In this document: one piece after another, positions 8,496 to 17,169 of the stretch
How the letters are laid out: each line of letters starts with the position of its first letter
Position numbering within the stretch: the stretch's first letter is position 1
Assembly (NCBI GenBank): GCA_934271195.1
Contig: CAKQRB010000036.1
Coordinates: 1 to 64,000, forward strand
Length of the DNA stretch: 64,000 nt
Source: an uncultured Alphaproteobacteria bacterium
GTDB lineage: Bacteria > Pseudomonadota > Alphaproteobacteria > RF32 > CAG-239
Direction of reading: 5' to 3'
Translations under genes and position numbers: made by a program
Notes under the pieces: model-generated
The model's input: only the letters and a program-made list of their open reading frames with translations
The model's database searches: none
Told to the model about the DNA's origin: nothing

Positions 8496-8657
8496 TTACC
8501 AGGGTACGCCGTCAATACAACGGTCGGGATACTCCTGACAAAATCCGTCCTGACGCTCACCGCCGTTATATAATCTCTGCCGTTCTTCCGGGAAATCTCC
8601 GACATTCAGCGTACAGGCATTAAGCGCCAAAACCAGAACAAATATAAACTTTTTCAT
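8496..8657 (-). CDS. Small lipoprotein
   Basis: Starting at 8657, where AGGTG lies seven bases upstream, this gives 53 residues. It begins MKKFIFVLVLALNACTLN, a lipoprotein signal with lipobox LNAC, so the mature protein should start at the lipidated cysteine and be only about 38 residues long. Two further cysteines follow (GFCQEYPDRC). The family is unknown to me. It lies eight bases after the stop of a four-helix-like membrane protein and is probably co-transcribed with it. The mature part may be truncated. Confidence 0.55.
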   Translation of the reverse strand: MKKFIFVLVLALNACTLNVGDFPEERQRLYNGGERQDGFCQEYPDRCIDGVPW

Positions 8658-8665
8658 CTTGTCAC

Positions 8666-9034
8666 CTAAAATATGATTACCACTGCCCAAACAACCAAAA
8701 CAACCGTCATCAAACGGGAAATTCCGCGCAACCAGCGGCTGCGTTCATAAGCGGCAGATGCTCTCCAAATACCAATCACAACATTCAATAGATAAAAAAT
8801 CCAGACCAATACCATGGTAATATAACATAAAGTCCATAATATAGCCATTGTATCAGGCGCCAGCAAACTGAAATTCTGTGTATAATAAGCCAGCAAATCA
8901 GACGTCTTGGTCTGCCGAAGCAGCAGCTTTTCAAAGATTTTAACAACAAACGTCAACAACGCACCATACAAAACCCCGAACTTCCATAATGTCTCGCTGA
9001 GAGAAAGTTCTCCGGCACGCATTTTTTTAAACAT
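8666..9034 (-). CDS. Small integral membrane protein
   Basis: A 122-residue protein with three hydrophobic segments (roughly residues 17-38, 62-85 and 104-121) separated by polar loops. It begins MFKKMRAGELSLSETLWKFG, and the SLSETLWKFG start followed by a first membrane helix is conserved-looking. A weak ribosome site (GAAGGAC) precedes the start. It ends at TAG and is followed by the small lipoprotein gene. I do not recognise a function. Confidence 0.55.
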   Translation of the reverse strand: MFKKMRAGELSLSETLWKFGVLYGALLTFVVKIFEKLLLRQTKTSDLLAYYTQNFSLLAPDTMAILWTLCYITMVLVWIFYLLNVVIGIWRASAAYERSRWLRGISRLMTVVLVVWAVVIIF

Positions 9035-9136
9035 TTTTTTTGTCCTTCTTCAGTTTAAGATATATTTATTGTTATCTAGCTGCTGATTATTAGCAAGCCT
9101 TTTATAAAACTTATGCGCAAATGACAAATTCCGGAT

Positions 9137-9160
9137 AAAAAAATGGGAGACAACCTCCCG
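9137..9160 (-). terminator. Terminator after sdaA
   Basis: On the minus strand a GGGAG/CTCCC stem at 9145-9159 is followed by ATTTTTTT. It starts six bases past the sdaA stop and ends the three-gene operon. Confidence 0.7.
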
Positions 9161-9165
9161 TTCTT

Positions 9166-10548
9166 TTAACAATTGGCATGATTAACGGCCAGCCCTCCCA
9201 AAGACGTTTCTTTATACTTATTGTTCATATCGCGTCCGGTATCAAGCATTGTCTTAATAACACTGTCCAAAGACACAATATGGTTTCCGTCACCTTTCAT
9301 GGCGATCCGCGCTGAGTTAACGGCTTTCACCGCTCCCATAGCGTTACGCTCAATACACGGCACCTGCACCAATCCGCCGATCGGATCACAAGTCAGCCCC
9401 AGATTATGCTCCATGGCAATCTCCGCCGCATTTTCAATCTGTTTACTGGTACCGCCCATTGCCGCTGCCAAACCGGCCGCTGCCATAGAACAGGCCACAC
9501 CGACCTCTCCCTGACATCCGACTTCCGCGCCGGAAATTGATGCATTGGTACGATACAGGCTGCAAATCGCCGACGCGGTTAACAAGAACTTTATTGTACC
9601 GTCTTCCACGCTGTTTTCCGATTTTTTGCTGGCGATTCGCTCAAAGTAGCGCATAACGGCCGGAATAATCCCTGCCGAACCCATCGTCGGCGCCGTCACG
9701 ATTTGTCCGCCGGAAGCATTCTCTTCCGCCACGGCAAATCCCCACAAATTAATCCAGTCGACAATCATCAGCGGATCATAATCATTATTCAAAAATTTTT
9801 CTTCCAGCCGTCTGGCAATTTCCGGCGCTTTTCGCGGCAAATTAAGCCCGCCGGGCAAAACACCGTCTGTCCGCATTCCGCGTTCAAGAGAAATCTGCAT
9901 AATCCGGTCAATTTTCTTTATCTGAGCCAAAACTTCGTCTTTGCCGTGCAGGGCGATTTCATTGGCCATCACCAGTTCGGCAATACTCATGCCGTTTTTC
10001 TCGCATAATGCAATCAACTCCTCACAACTGCTGAAGTCATAAGGAACAACATACGGTTCACGCTCTATCCGGCGTTTTATCTCGTCTTTTCGGGCAACCG
10101 TTCCGCCGCCTACGGAAAAATACGTTTCTTCCAGCAGCAGATGCCCGTTCTTGTCATAAGCCTTAAAAGTCATTCCGTTGGAATGTTCCGGCAAAAACAC
10201 TTTTTTTTCAAAAATAACGTCACGCTCTAAATCAAAAGCAATGGCTTTTTCTTGCGCCAAATGCAAAATCTTGTCACGCTGGACAGCCACTACATATGGT
10301 TTTTCCGGATCAATTGCCTCTGCTTCCAGCGCCATCAGCCCGTATACAATCGCTTTCACCGTACCGTGCCCTTCACCGGTCAGGGCTAACGAACCGTAAA
10401 GAGTGGTCTCCACCCGTTCGACTTTACCAAAAACCTCATTAGCCTTCAAATTCTCAATATATCTTTTGGCCGCACGCATCGGTCCGACCGTATGCGAACT
10501 CGACGGCCCGACGCCAATCGAGAAAATTTCAAAAAAACTGTAGTACAT
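9166..10548 (-). CDS. sdaA: L-serine ammonia-lyase (iron-sulfur, single chain)
   Basis: This 460-residue enzyme deaminates L-serine to pyruvate and ammonia. The N-terminal beta domain has the signature [13 protein letters not shown], and the C-terminal alpha domain holds the conserved cysteines for the [4Fe-4S] cluster in [24 protein letters not shown] and [14 protein letters not shown]. The length fits the fused beta-alpha (SdaA/SdaB) type. The ATG lies eight bases after the stop of the M49-like peptidase gene, with ribosome site AGAGGA, so it is the last gene of an operon. Serine breakdown beside a peptidase suggests use of peptides or amino acids as nutrients. Confidence 0.96.
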   Translation of the reverse strand: MYYSFFEIFSIGVGPSSSHTVGPMRAAKRYIENLKANEVFGKVERVETTLYGSLALTGEGHGTVKAIVYGLMALEAEAIDPEKPYVVAVQRDKILHLAQEKAIAFDLERDVIFEKKVFLPEHSNGMTFKAYDKNGHLLLEETYFSVGGGTVARKDEIKRRIEREPYVVPYDFSSCEELIALCEKNGMSIAELVMANEIALHGKDEVLAQIKKIDRIMQISLERGMRTDGVLPGGLNLPRKAPEIARRLEEKFLNNDYDPLMIVDWINLWGFAVAEENASGGQIVTAPTMGSAGIIPAVMRYFERIASKKSENSVEDGTIKFLLTASAICSLYRTNASISGAEVGCQGEVGVACSMAAAGLAAAMGGTSKQIENAAEIAMEHNLGLTCDPIGGLVQVPCIERNAMGAVKAVNSARIAMKGDGNHIVSLDSVIKTMLDTGRDMNNKYKETSLGGLAVNHANC

Positions 10549-10556
10549 TCAATCCT

Positions 10557-12272
10557 CTAAAAAAACATTTGTATATCTTTATACGGCTTCACGCCCAATT
10601 CGGCATGAACAGCGGCGATTTTTTGCGAAACATCGCTCCAGACGCTATAGCGATCAATAAACTCTTTTGCCTTTTGCGGAGACATTGAAAGCTGAATATC
10701 AACGGTATCTTCAAGCAGCTGATTCATAACCTGCGGAAAACGTTCAAAATCTATATGCAGTTTCATATCTTCGTCAAATGAAATCGCCTTATTTTCCAAC
10801 AAATAATTCAATTCAATCAGCTCAGCCACCCGATGTGGCAGGGACAACTGCGGTTTTGCCTTCCCAAACAAGCGATAAACTACATGTGTCACATAAATCT
10901 TCTTCAAAGTTTCTTCATCAATAACGCCGGCTTTAACGTACTCCGGCATAAAAGCCATTGAAACAATATCAGCCTTATGCTCTTCAATAATATGCTTATA
11001 TTGCCCCAATCCGGTCTGATACCTGCTGTCCGGCCCCAAAGAATGGCCGTTTTCATGTCCTATAACAAACAAATGGTCAGTTTCGGGATCAAAATACCGG
11101 TGCAGCTCCGGAGCAACCAGCTTTTCCAAAAGTTTCCGATTCTTTTCTTTATCCACGCTCATCCTGACCTGACGATGATAAACATTGCGCCGGCCGCCGC
11201 CGGTTTTAATGGACAACTTGTCATTATTGGGAAGATTCTGCGCGGTTGTTATCCCGCCGCGGCATTGTGCATAATCTCCGGTTAAAGCGGCCAAGTCTGC
11301 ATCAACCATTGTCTGCTTAACTTCGTTGCTTTTGTTGATATTTTGCTCATAACGGTCGGCAAAAGGCATCTTTGCAGCCAGCTCTTTCATCAAATCCTTA
11401 AACTTGAGCAGCAGTTCCGTTCCCTGCTTATTGACGATTCCGACACGAATTCCAAGCATATCTTTAGAATTAACTTCAATATTGTAACGGTTAAGAAGTG
11501 CCATCAAAGCACTGTTCTCAAACACACTCGGCGTAATCGTATCATCATAACATTCCCTGCTCAGCGTAAACTCAAGTTCACTGTCCTGCAACACTGCCCA
11601 ATGCTTGTCCGCCAGCATATCCATATCCTCATTATTCTGAATCAACGCCTGAGCCTGCCAGCCGAGATAATCTTTAAACTTCTCATCGGTGGTATAATGT
11701 GCGGCCACTTCAAGTTCATTGGCAATCGCCGAAAACTCTTCGGCAAAATATTCAGTATAATCGATGGCTTTTAACACACCGCCGTCACGCCGTACCATTG
11801 TCCGCGCGCTCAAAATTCTTCTGACTTCATCAACTTTACCGTTTTCCAGCATTTTTTTAATAATCTTATGAAATTCTTCAACACTGAGGTCCTCCGGATA
11901 AAAATTCCGCCCCGGTCGGCCGGAAATTCCCTTAAAAATTTCCACAGGTTCGGCATCAAGGCCGTTCAGCCCCTCCACGCCGTTCAAAGACTGAAAAAGT
12001 TTAAGCGCCTTGGCCGCATGAGAACTGCTTTTTGCAGCCTTTTCCAAAGCTTTTCGCTGGACAATATTCATATGATGATCCTGCTCCTGCGAAACCTCAT
12101 TCATGATTTTTGCCGCCGCGACCAAATGCTTCAAAGCCTTCTTATCCCCTTCCTGCAGCTTCAGATACCCTTCAAATTGCTCATCAATCAAAACCACCGG
12201 CAGCATTTGTTCATTCAGCATCTTATCCAATTCTGCTTCGCTGTAGGCAATTTCATATCCGTTAATTTCCAT
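10557..12272 (-). CDS. M49-like (dipeptidyl-peptidase III related) zinc metallopeptidase
   Basis: A 571-residue cytoplasmic protein with no signal peptide. A zinc site is visible as HENGH (His406, Glu407, His410) followed about 20 residues later by EEHKAD (Glu430-Asp435), the spacing seen in dipeptidyl-peptidase III relatives where the second Glu or Asp completes the metal site. Classical M49 enzymes have HExxGH; here the motif is the five-residue HExxH form. SLGPDSRYQTGLGQ after the first motif is also M49-like. The N-terminal 300 residues are helical. The start overlaps the end of the MEMO-AMMECR1 gene by 11 bases, so the two are coupled. Confidence 0.7.
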   Translation of the reverse strand: MEINGYEIAYSEAELDKMLNEQMLPVVLIDEQFEGYLKLQEGDKKALKHLVAAAKIMNEVSQEQDHHMNIVQRKALEKAAKSSSHAAKALKLFQSLNGVEGLNGLDAEPVEIFKGISGRPGRNFYPEDLSVEEFHKIIKKMLENGKVDEVRRILSARTMVRRDGGVLKAIDYTEYFAEEFSAIANELEVAAHYTTDEKFKDYLGWQAQALIQNNEDMDMLADKHWAVLQDSELEFTLSRECYDDTITPSVFENSALMALLNRYNIEVNSKDMLGIRVGIVNKQGTELLLKFKDLMKELAAKMPFADRYEQNINKSNEVKQTMVDADLAALTGDYAQCRGGITTAQNLPNNDKLSIKTGGGRRNVYHRQVRMSVDKEKNRKLLEKLVAPELHRYFDPETDHLFVIGHENGHSLGPDSRYQTGLGQYKHIIEEHKADIVSMAFMPEYVKAGVIDEETLKKIYVTHVVYRLFGKAKPQLSLPHRVAELIELNYLLENKAISFDEDMKLHIDFERFPQVMNQLLEDTVDIQLSMSPQKAKEFIDRYSVWSDVSQKIAAVHAELGVKPYKDIQMFF

Positions 12273-13827
12273 TTTTCTTAATCTCCACAGTTCTAAAACG
12301 ATAAGCTTTTAATTTGTCAGACCAATAAGTCGGACTCATACCTGCTTTTAACTTAAGCTGGGTCAAAAATTCTTTTTTGTCGGGAAACTCTTGCCACATG
12401 GCCGGCAAAAAAAGCCCCTGACGATTGCCGTCGCGCAGAACGATGCCGTCCGTTTCCGGCTGCAACTGGGCAAGCAACCCTTCCTCGCCGTCAAAATTTA
12501 ACCGCTCATAATCCGTCAGAAAAGTAATTCTGATTTCCAAATCTGCAAGTTCTTCCGGCTTAACGCTGTCAAAACGCACATCGTCCGACGCCGCGGCTCT
12601 GGCATTTTCCGCCACATCAAGCACCACGGCCTGCTTAGCCCGCAGACTTCCGGCGTCTCCCCGCATTGTGCCCTTGTTAAACAAGGTCACGAATACGGCG
12701 CCTTTGTCAAACAGGTTTCCTTCATATTTTTTGCGGGAAGGCTTGTACTTTTTACCGTTCTGCAACCACTCTTCCAAACTTTCTTCCGCCACTTTTAACA
12801 AATCAGAACCATATTTCTCGGCAAAAAGCCTGATACTTTCCGCCTCCAGCTCGATCAGCGTCGGAAACACGTCCTTTTCTTTTTCCGGCGTTACGTTCAA
12901 CCAGCTTTCATATTTCCAGTTAGCCCTGATTTCTTCTTCCAGCCCGTCACTGCTGTATCCGTCAATCAACAAAGACGACATCCGCAGCTCCTTGGCAAAA
13001 TGCAACGCCGTCTGAATTCCGACATCTCCGCACGGATGCTTCTTAACCTTGCCCAAATCCGGCAACTTCTTTTTTTCATCATTCTTCTGAACCTGCTTCT
13101 GCTGTTCATAATAAGCAGACAAATCAGCAAAGAAGACAAAAAGTGTTTCATCATCATACAAATACGGTCTCAGCCCCTGCTCCAGTTTTTCTGCCGTCGT
13201 ATTTCCGTAAATAACCGGTAACACTGAAAAGTTCTGATTAATTTTTTTCAAAAAAAACAGATGTTTTTTCCAATAATCCTGATTTTTCCAATCACCCCCG
13301 CCTTTTTTCCAGCCATAAGCCAGTACCGTCCGTACCATATCTTCATTCACCGGCACATCTCCGTCCGGCATCGCCAATGCCTGAAAAGCCGGCAGATGAA
13401 TGCCGAAAAATTTTTCTCCGCATTCCGGAATTAACATAATAACATTCTTAAACTTTCTGCCGGTCTGAGCCAGTCTCCAATAAGCCTTAGCCGTAACCGC
13501 AGCATAATATTTATAACCGTTTTGCGGCACAATCAAAATCTTCGGCAGTACGTTCTGACGCTTATAACCGGAGCCGAAATAATAACCGGTATCCTGATTG
13601 CCGTCCGGAACCTTTTTCAGATAAAACCAGCTGGCAACTGCCGGCAGCTCATATTTTTCCAGTTCATCATACTGCGGCACATAATTATTGATTTTTTCAG
13701 CATTGGACGACAAATGCGCATATAAATAATCATAATTCAGCCAAAGCAGCATTGCAGCTGCAAAGCTCCAAAAAACATAATAAAAAACCCCGTGTTTTTT
13801 TACATTTTCATCACTGTCAATATTCAT
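12262..13827 (-). CDS. Membrane-anchored MEMO-AMMECR1 fusion protein (AmmeMemoRadiSam A+B)
   Basis: This 521-residue protein has one N-terminal membrane anchor (FYYVFWSFAAAMLLWL). A MEMO-like domain follows at about residues 90-330: VPQNGYKYYAAVTAKAYW aligns with the family 'P.aGy.ysg..a..ay'. An AMMECR1-like domain follows at about 360-515: GAVFVTLFNKGTMRGDAGSL, then NARAAASDDVRFDSV. Both domains have eroded key residues. The MEMO metal-ligand His is Gln in VPQNGY, and the AMMECR1 signature LRGCIG is MRGDAG. In other bacteria the two domains work with a radical SAM protein, which is absent here. The gene is first of an operon with the M49-like peptidase and sdaA. Confidence 0.7.
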   Translation of the reverse strand: MNIDSDENVKKHGVFYYVFWSFAAAMLLWLNYDYLYAHLSSNAEKINNYVPQYDELEKYELPAVASWFYLKKVPDGNQDTGYYFGSGYKRQNVLPKILIVPQNGYKYYAAVTAKAYWRLAQTGRKFKNVIMLIPECGEKFFGIHLPAFQALAMPDGDVPVNEDMVRTVLAYGWKKGGGDWKNQDYWKKHLFFLKKINQNFSVLPVIYGNTTAEKLEQGLRPYLYDDETLFVFFADLSAYYEQQKQVQKNDEKKKLPDLGKVKKHPCGDVGIQTALHFAKELRMSSLLIDGYSSDGLEEEIRANWKYESWLNVTPEKEKDVFPTLIELEAESIRLFAEKYGSDLLKVAEESLEEWLQNGKKYKPSRKKYEGNLFDKGAVFVTLFNKGTMRGDAGSLRAKQAVVLDVAENARAAASDDVRFDSVKPEELADLEIRITFLTDYERLNFDGEEGLLAQLQPETDGIVLRDGNRQGLFLPAMWQEFPDKKEFLTQLKLKAGMSPTYWSDKLKAYRFRTVEIKKNGN

Positions 13828-13893
13828 CTGCCGGACTTTCTCGATCTGTTTTATTTCTGCTGGATATTAGAACATGACGACCTTAAAATTTTG

Positions 13894-14586
13894 CTAATTT
13901 TCATCATTCAAAGCAGCATAAAAGTGTACAAAATCATCAAAATACCGGATTTTTTCCGGCTGTTCCGTTTCCGTATGCCAAATATCTTCGCCAATCCGAA
14001 TCGGCAGGGCATGCGCAGCCTTTGCGCAATCGCTGTCCGCAGGGCTGTCTCCGACCATCCAAACTTCCTCGGGAGAAATTTCGTCCGGCAGCAAATACCC
14101 GGTCAAAGCATAAAAAATATGTTCGGGATACGGCTTGTCATGTTCGGCTTCATGCCCGCATACAATTTTTTCAAACATATCGGGATCAAAAAGCAAGGGC
14201 AGTTCATAATCCAAAAGCCGGCGGTCTTTATTGCTCATAATCATCATCTTAATCCGGCGCGATGCTAAAAAGTCCAACACCTGTCTCACCCCATCAAAAG
14301 TTGAAATCAGATCTTTTACATGCCGCAAATAAATCTCGACATAACGGGCATAGATTTCCTCAGCCCTCTCGCCAAAAAAAATCGGAAAATTATCTTTAAA
14401 AGACAAATCGTGATTCCTGTTTTTGCACACATCTTCCCACTTTGGAAGTCCCTTTTCGGCAAGCACCTGCCGAATGGCAAACAGCAAAGCCGGACGACTA
14501 TTGGCCAAAGTATTGTCCCAGTCAAAAATCACAAAACGGACTTTTCCGAGCGGCAAATGTTTGTTTCTCATCTCAAAATGTTCCAT
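13894..14586 (-). CDS. HAD-family hydrolase (phosphoglycolate phosphatase-like)
   Basis: A 230-residue protein with all HAD motifs. Motif I is FDWDNTLANS (nucleophile Asp), motif II is IMSNKD, motif III is the Lys in HDKPYPEH, and motif IV is VGDSPADSDCAKAA. A helical cap lies between motifs I and II, as in Gph and related C1-cap phosphatases. It should hydrolyse a small phosphate ester; the substrate cannot be told. It ends at TAG. It lies 67 bases upstream of the MEMO-AMMECR1 gene on the same strand and could be part of that transcript. Confidence 0.88.
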   Translation of the reverse strand: MEHFEMRNKHLPLGKVRFVIFDWDNTLANSRPALLFAIRQVLAEKGLPKWEDVCKNRNHDLSFKDNFPIFFGERAEEIYARYVEIYLRHVKDLISTFDGVRQVLDFLASRRIKMMIMSNKDRRLLDYELPLLFDPDMFEKIVCGHEAEHDKPYPEHIFYALTGYLLPDEISPEEVWMVGDSPADSDCAKAAHALPIRIGEDIWHTETEQPEKIRYFDDFVHFYAALNDEN

Positions 14587-14640
14587 CTGTTAATTTCCGT
14601 TCAAAAGTAATTAAATTTTACCAGTTTTCAAGATAGCAAT

Positions 14641-14660
14641 AATGCCCGTTCCCGGGCATT
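14641..14660 (-). terminator. Hairpin after serS
   Basis: An eight-base perfect stem (AATGCCCG/CGGGCATT, loop TTCC) sits between the serS stop and the HAD gene start. The following T-tract on the minus strand is weak (TTATTGC), so termination may be partial. Confidence 0.45.
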
Positions 14661-14689
14661 ATAATACATAAAGGGCAATGTCGGCGGAG

Positions 14690-15979
14690 CTACGCGACTT
14701 TTCCTTTTCCGATAACAGCCTTGCCGCCCATATAAGGCTGCAGTTTGGCCGGAATATTCACCGTTCCGTCTGCATTCTGATGATTTTCCAGCAGCGGAAC
14801 CAGAACACGCGGCGTTGCCACGCCGGTATTATTCAACGTATGAACAAACTTGACCTTGCCGTCGGCATTGTCACGATAACGCAGATTTGTGCGTCGAGCC
14901 TGCCATTCCGTAATATTGGAACAACTGTGCGTCTCACGATAACAATTCTGCGTCGGCACCCAGGCTTCCAAATCATATTGGCGATATTTCGGTGCGCCCA
15001 TATCTCCGGTACAAACCTCCAAAACCTGATACGGAAGTTCCAAATCCCGCAAGACTTCTTCCGAAATCGCCAACAGTTTCTGATGCCATTTTTCACTTTC
15101 GTTAATGTCATTTTTGCAAATAACGAATTGCTCCGTCTTCATAAACTGGTGAACACGGGTCAGGCCGCGGGTGTCTTTCCCCGCAGCGCCTGCCTCACGA
15201 CGGAAACAGGGAGAAAATCCGGCATACAAAATCGGTAGTTCGCTTTCATTTAAAATCTCGTCGGCCCGCAGCGAGTTCAAAATCAGCTCGGCCGTACCGG
15301 ACAGATAAATGTCATCGGCCGGCATATAATAAATTTCATCGCGCGAGAACGGCAGATATCCCTGACCGTACAATGGCCTTTCTTTAGAAATTGACGGTAC
15401 GGTAATAATCGTAAAGCCATGAGCGGCCAGCTTGTCCAAAACCATCATATGAATAGCCAGCTCCAACTTTGCCAGCTCGTTTTTAATGGCATAGGTACGC
15501 GCGCCCGAAACCTTGGCGATTCGTTCCATTTCGCTCCAATCGTTAAGTTCCATCAATTCAACATGGTCACGCGGCTTAAAGTCAAACTTGCGCGGCTCAC
15601 CGACCTTGCGCCTGACCACATTGGCGGAATCATCGGGACCGACTGGACTTTGCGGGCTGGGCATATTCGGCATTCTGAGCATAATCTCGTCAAACTTAGC
15701 CTTAACGGCATCAAGCTCTTCCAGCTCTTTTTTCAGCTCTTCGCCAATTTCCTTACTCCTGGCAATAATTGCCGGACGCTCTTCGGCAGAGGCGGATTTA
15801 ATAGCATTACTGAGCTTGTTTTTCTCTTCCGATTTTGCCTGTGATGAGGTCTTAAGCTTATTCATCTCAAAGTACAGACTTTCCAATTCATCCAGACTGA
15901 TAACCTTGCCATAACCTTTTTTATCCAGACCTTCCTGAATAAGTGGCTTATTCTCAATAATGTATTTTATATCCAACAT
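14690..15979 (-). CDS. serS: Seryl-tRNA synthetase
   Basis: This 429-residue class II synthetase charges tRNA-Ser. The N-terminal long antiparallel coiled coil (about residues 30-105, rich in Glu, Lys and Ala) grips the tRNA variable arm. Motif 2 appears in FSPCFRREAGAAGKDTRGL with the HQF that follows, and motif 3 in NNTGVATPRVLVPLLENHQ. The C-terminus is standard (QPYMGGKAVIG). It ends at TAG. The 233-base space upstream separates it from the next gene on the same strand and should hold its promoter. Confidence 0.97.
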   Translation of the reverse strand: MLDIKYIIENKPLIQEGLDKKGYGKVISLDELESLYFEMNKLKTSSQAKSEEKNKLSNAIKSASAEERPAIIARSKEIGEELKKELEELDAVKAKFDEIMLRMPNMPSPQSPVGPDDSANVVRRKVGEPRKFDFKPRDHVELMELNDWSEMERIAKVSGARTYAIKNELAKLELAIHMMVLDKLAAHGFTIITVPSISKERPLYGQGYLPFSRDEIYYMPADDIYLSGTAELILNSLRADEILNESELPILYAGFSPCFRREAGAAGKDTRGLTRVHQFMKTEQFVICKNDINESEKWHQKLLAISEEVLRDLELPYQVLEVCTGDMGAPKYRQYDLEAWVPTQNCYRETHSCSNITEWQARRTNLRYRDNADGKVKFVHTLNNTGVATPRVLVPLLENHQNADGTVNIPAKLQPYMGGKAVIGKGKVA

Positions 15980-16212
15980 CTTACAACTGTCCTAAAATTT
16001 TAATTAATTCTATTGGATTGTTAGAGTAGCAACTTTACAAATAAATACAACACAAAAATGCAGTCTGTATACGAAAATATGCAAGAAGAAAACGTTCCGC
16101 ATTTCACGCCGCATTGCAATCCCGTCCTTACACAGGCCTTTTATCTTTCTGTTTTTCCTGAACCCCGTCAATCATAGAAAAAGGAAGAAAATACATTTCC
16201 TCCCTTTTCCTT

Positions 16213-17034
16213 CTAATTTCCGATATTAAGATTAACTTTGTTCCAACCTTCGGTTTTCTTTTCTTCCTGCGGCTTTCCGTCCTCCCAGCCGCGAACAGGC
16301 TGTTTTCGTTTGTTAATCAGCGCTTTCTGTTCTTCCGTCTGTACCACGCCTACCGGCAACAGCTGGTTCAGCAAAGCCGGCGACACGAAATCCTGCCGTT
16401 TTTTCAGCATCGGATCAACAATACTGTCAACCTTGTCGGCAGACGGCTTCAAGTTAAACGTTTTTACGGAGCCGCCGTAAAAAACCGAAAGAGAATGACA
16501 AGGCGAAGACAATAAAATGTCAGTATTATCCACTCCGCGCACAAATCGCAGCATGATTCGAGGATTAATAATGCAATTTTCTGTTTTTTCAAAATCCACA
16601 TTCTCCGGTGTCTTCAAAAAGCTGGTAACCACGTCGTCCCGCTTCTCTTTGCTCAAAACGCCGCAAAAACTCTTTAAGGCCATGCCGTCCATGTTATATC
16701 CGGAATAGGTATTGCTGCGGCTGGCCACCTCATAACAAAAAACCTGTTCGGCGTCTGTAATGTTTTCCAGCGCCGGACGGCCGATACTGTCAATAATCGG
16801 CTGCAACACTTCGTCTTTGGCTGTTTTCTGTACACGAGGTTCGGCAGTTTGCGCCTCTTTATCACCGTCCCTGCGCCAGCCGTCCTTATTTCCCTGAAAA
16901 GACCGTACGCCCTCGGCTTCTATTCCCAGCCCCGACAGTTCATCAGCCACGCCGCCGGAAAAATCATCAGCAGCCTGAGCTTCTGAAAGCACACAAAATA
17001 TTCCGACAACTATCAGCACAAACAATCTGCTCAT
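16213..17034 (-). CDS. Secreted protein of unknown function
   Basis: The start was set at 17034 (MSRLFVLIVVGIF), where GAGGGAG lies nine bases upstream, giving 273 residues. A signal peptide ending SEAQA|ADD is clear. The mature part is about 250 residues, mixed polar, with four cysteines (FCYEV, SFCGV, ENCII and SPCHS), which could form disulfides in the periplasm. The C-terminus is Lys/Glu-rich. I do not recognise the family. It lies downstream of the pilin-like gene on the same strand but beyond a terminator. It ends at TAG. Confidence 0.6.
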   Translation of the reverse strand: MSRLFVLIVVGIFCVLSEAQAADDFSGGVADELSGLGIEAEGVRSFQGNKDGWRRDGDKEAQTAEPRVQKTAKDEVLQPIIDSIGRPALENITDAEQVFCYEVASRSNTYSGYNMDGMALKSFCGVLSKEKRDDVVTSFLKTPENVDFEKTENCIINPRIMLRFVRGVDNTDILLSSPCHSLSVFYGGSVKTFNLKPSADKVDSIVDPMLKKRQDFVSPALLNQLLPVGVVQTEEQKALINKRKQPVRGWEDGKPQEEKKTEGWNKVNLNIGN

Positions 17035-17127
17035 CTTTTCTCCCTCTCGTTGTCTTTTTTCTGATATAGCATAATCATTATAAAACAAAATTCCATCAAA
17101 AATCTTAACATACCAAAAAATCCCCAA

Positions 17128-17155
17128 GAAAAAAACCTCCGCATGACTGCGAAGG
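17128..17155 (-). terminator. Terminator after the prepilin-like adhesin gene
   Basis: An eight-base stem (CCTTCGCA/TGCGGAGG read on the minus strand, loop GTCA) is followed by TTTTTTT. It starts 14 bases past the TAA of the 949-residue gene. Confidence 0.75.
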
Positions 17156-17169
17156 CTTTTCTCTGATGA

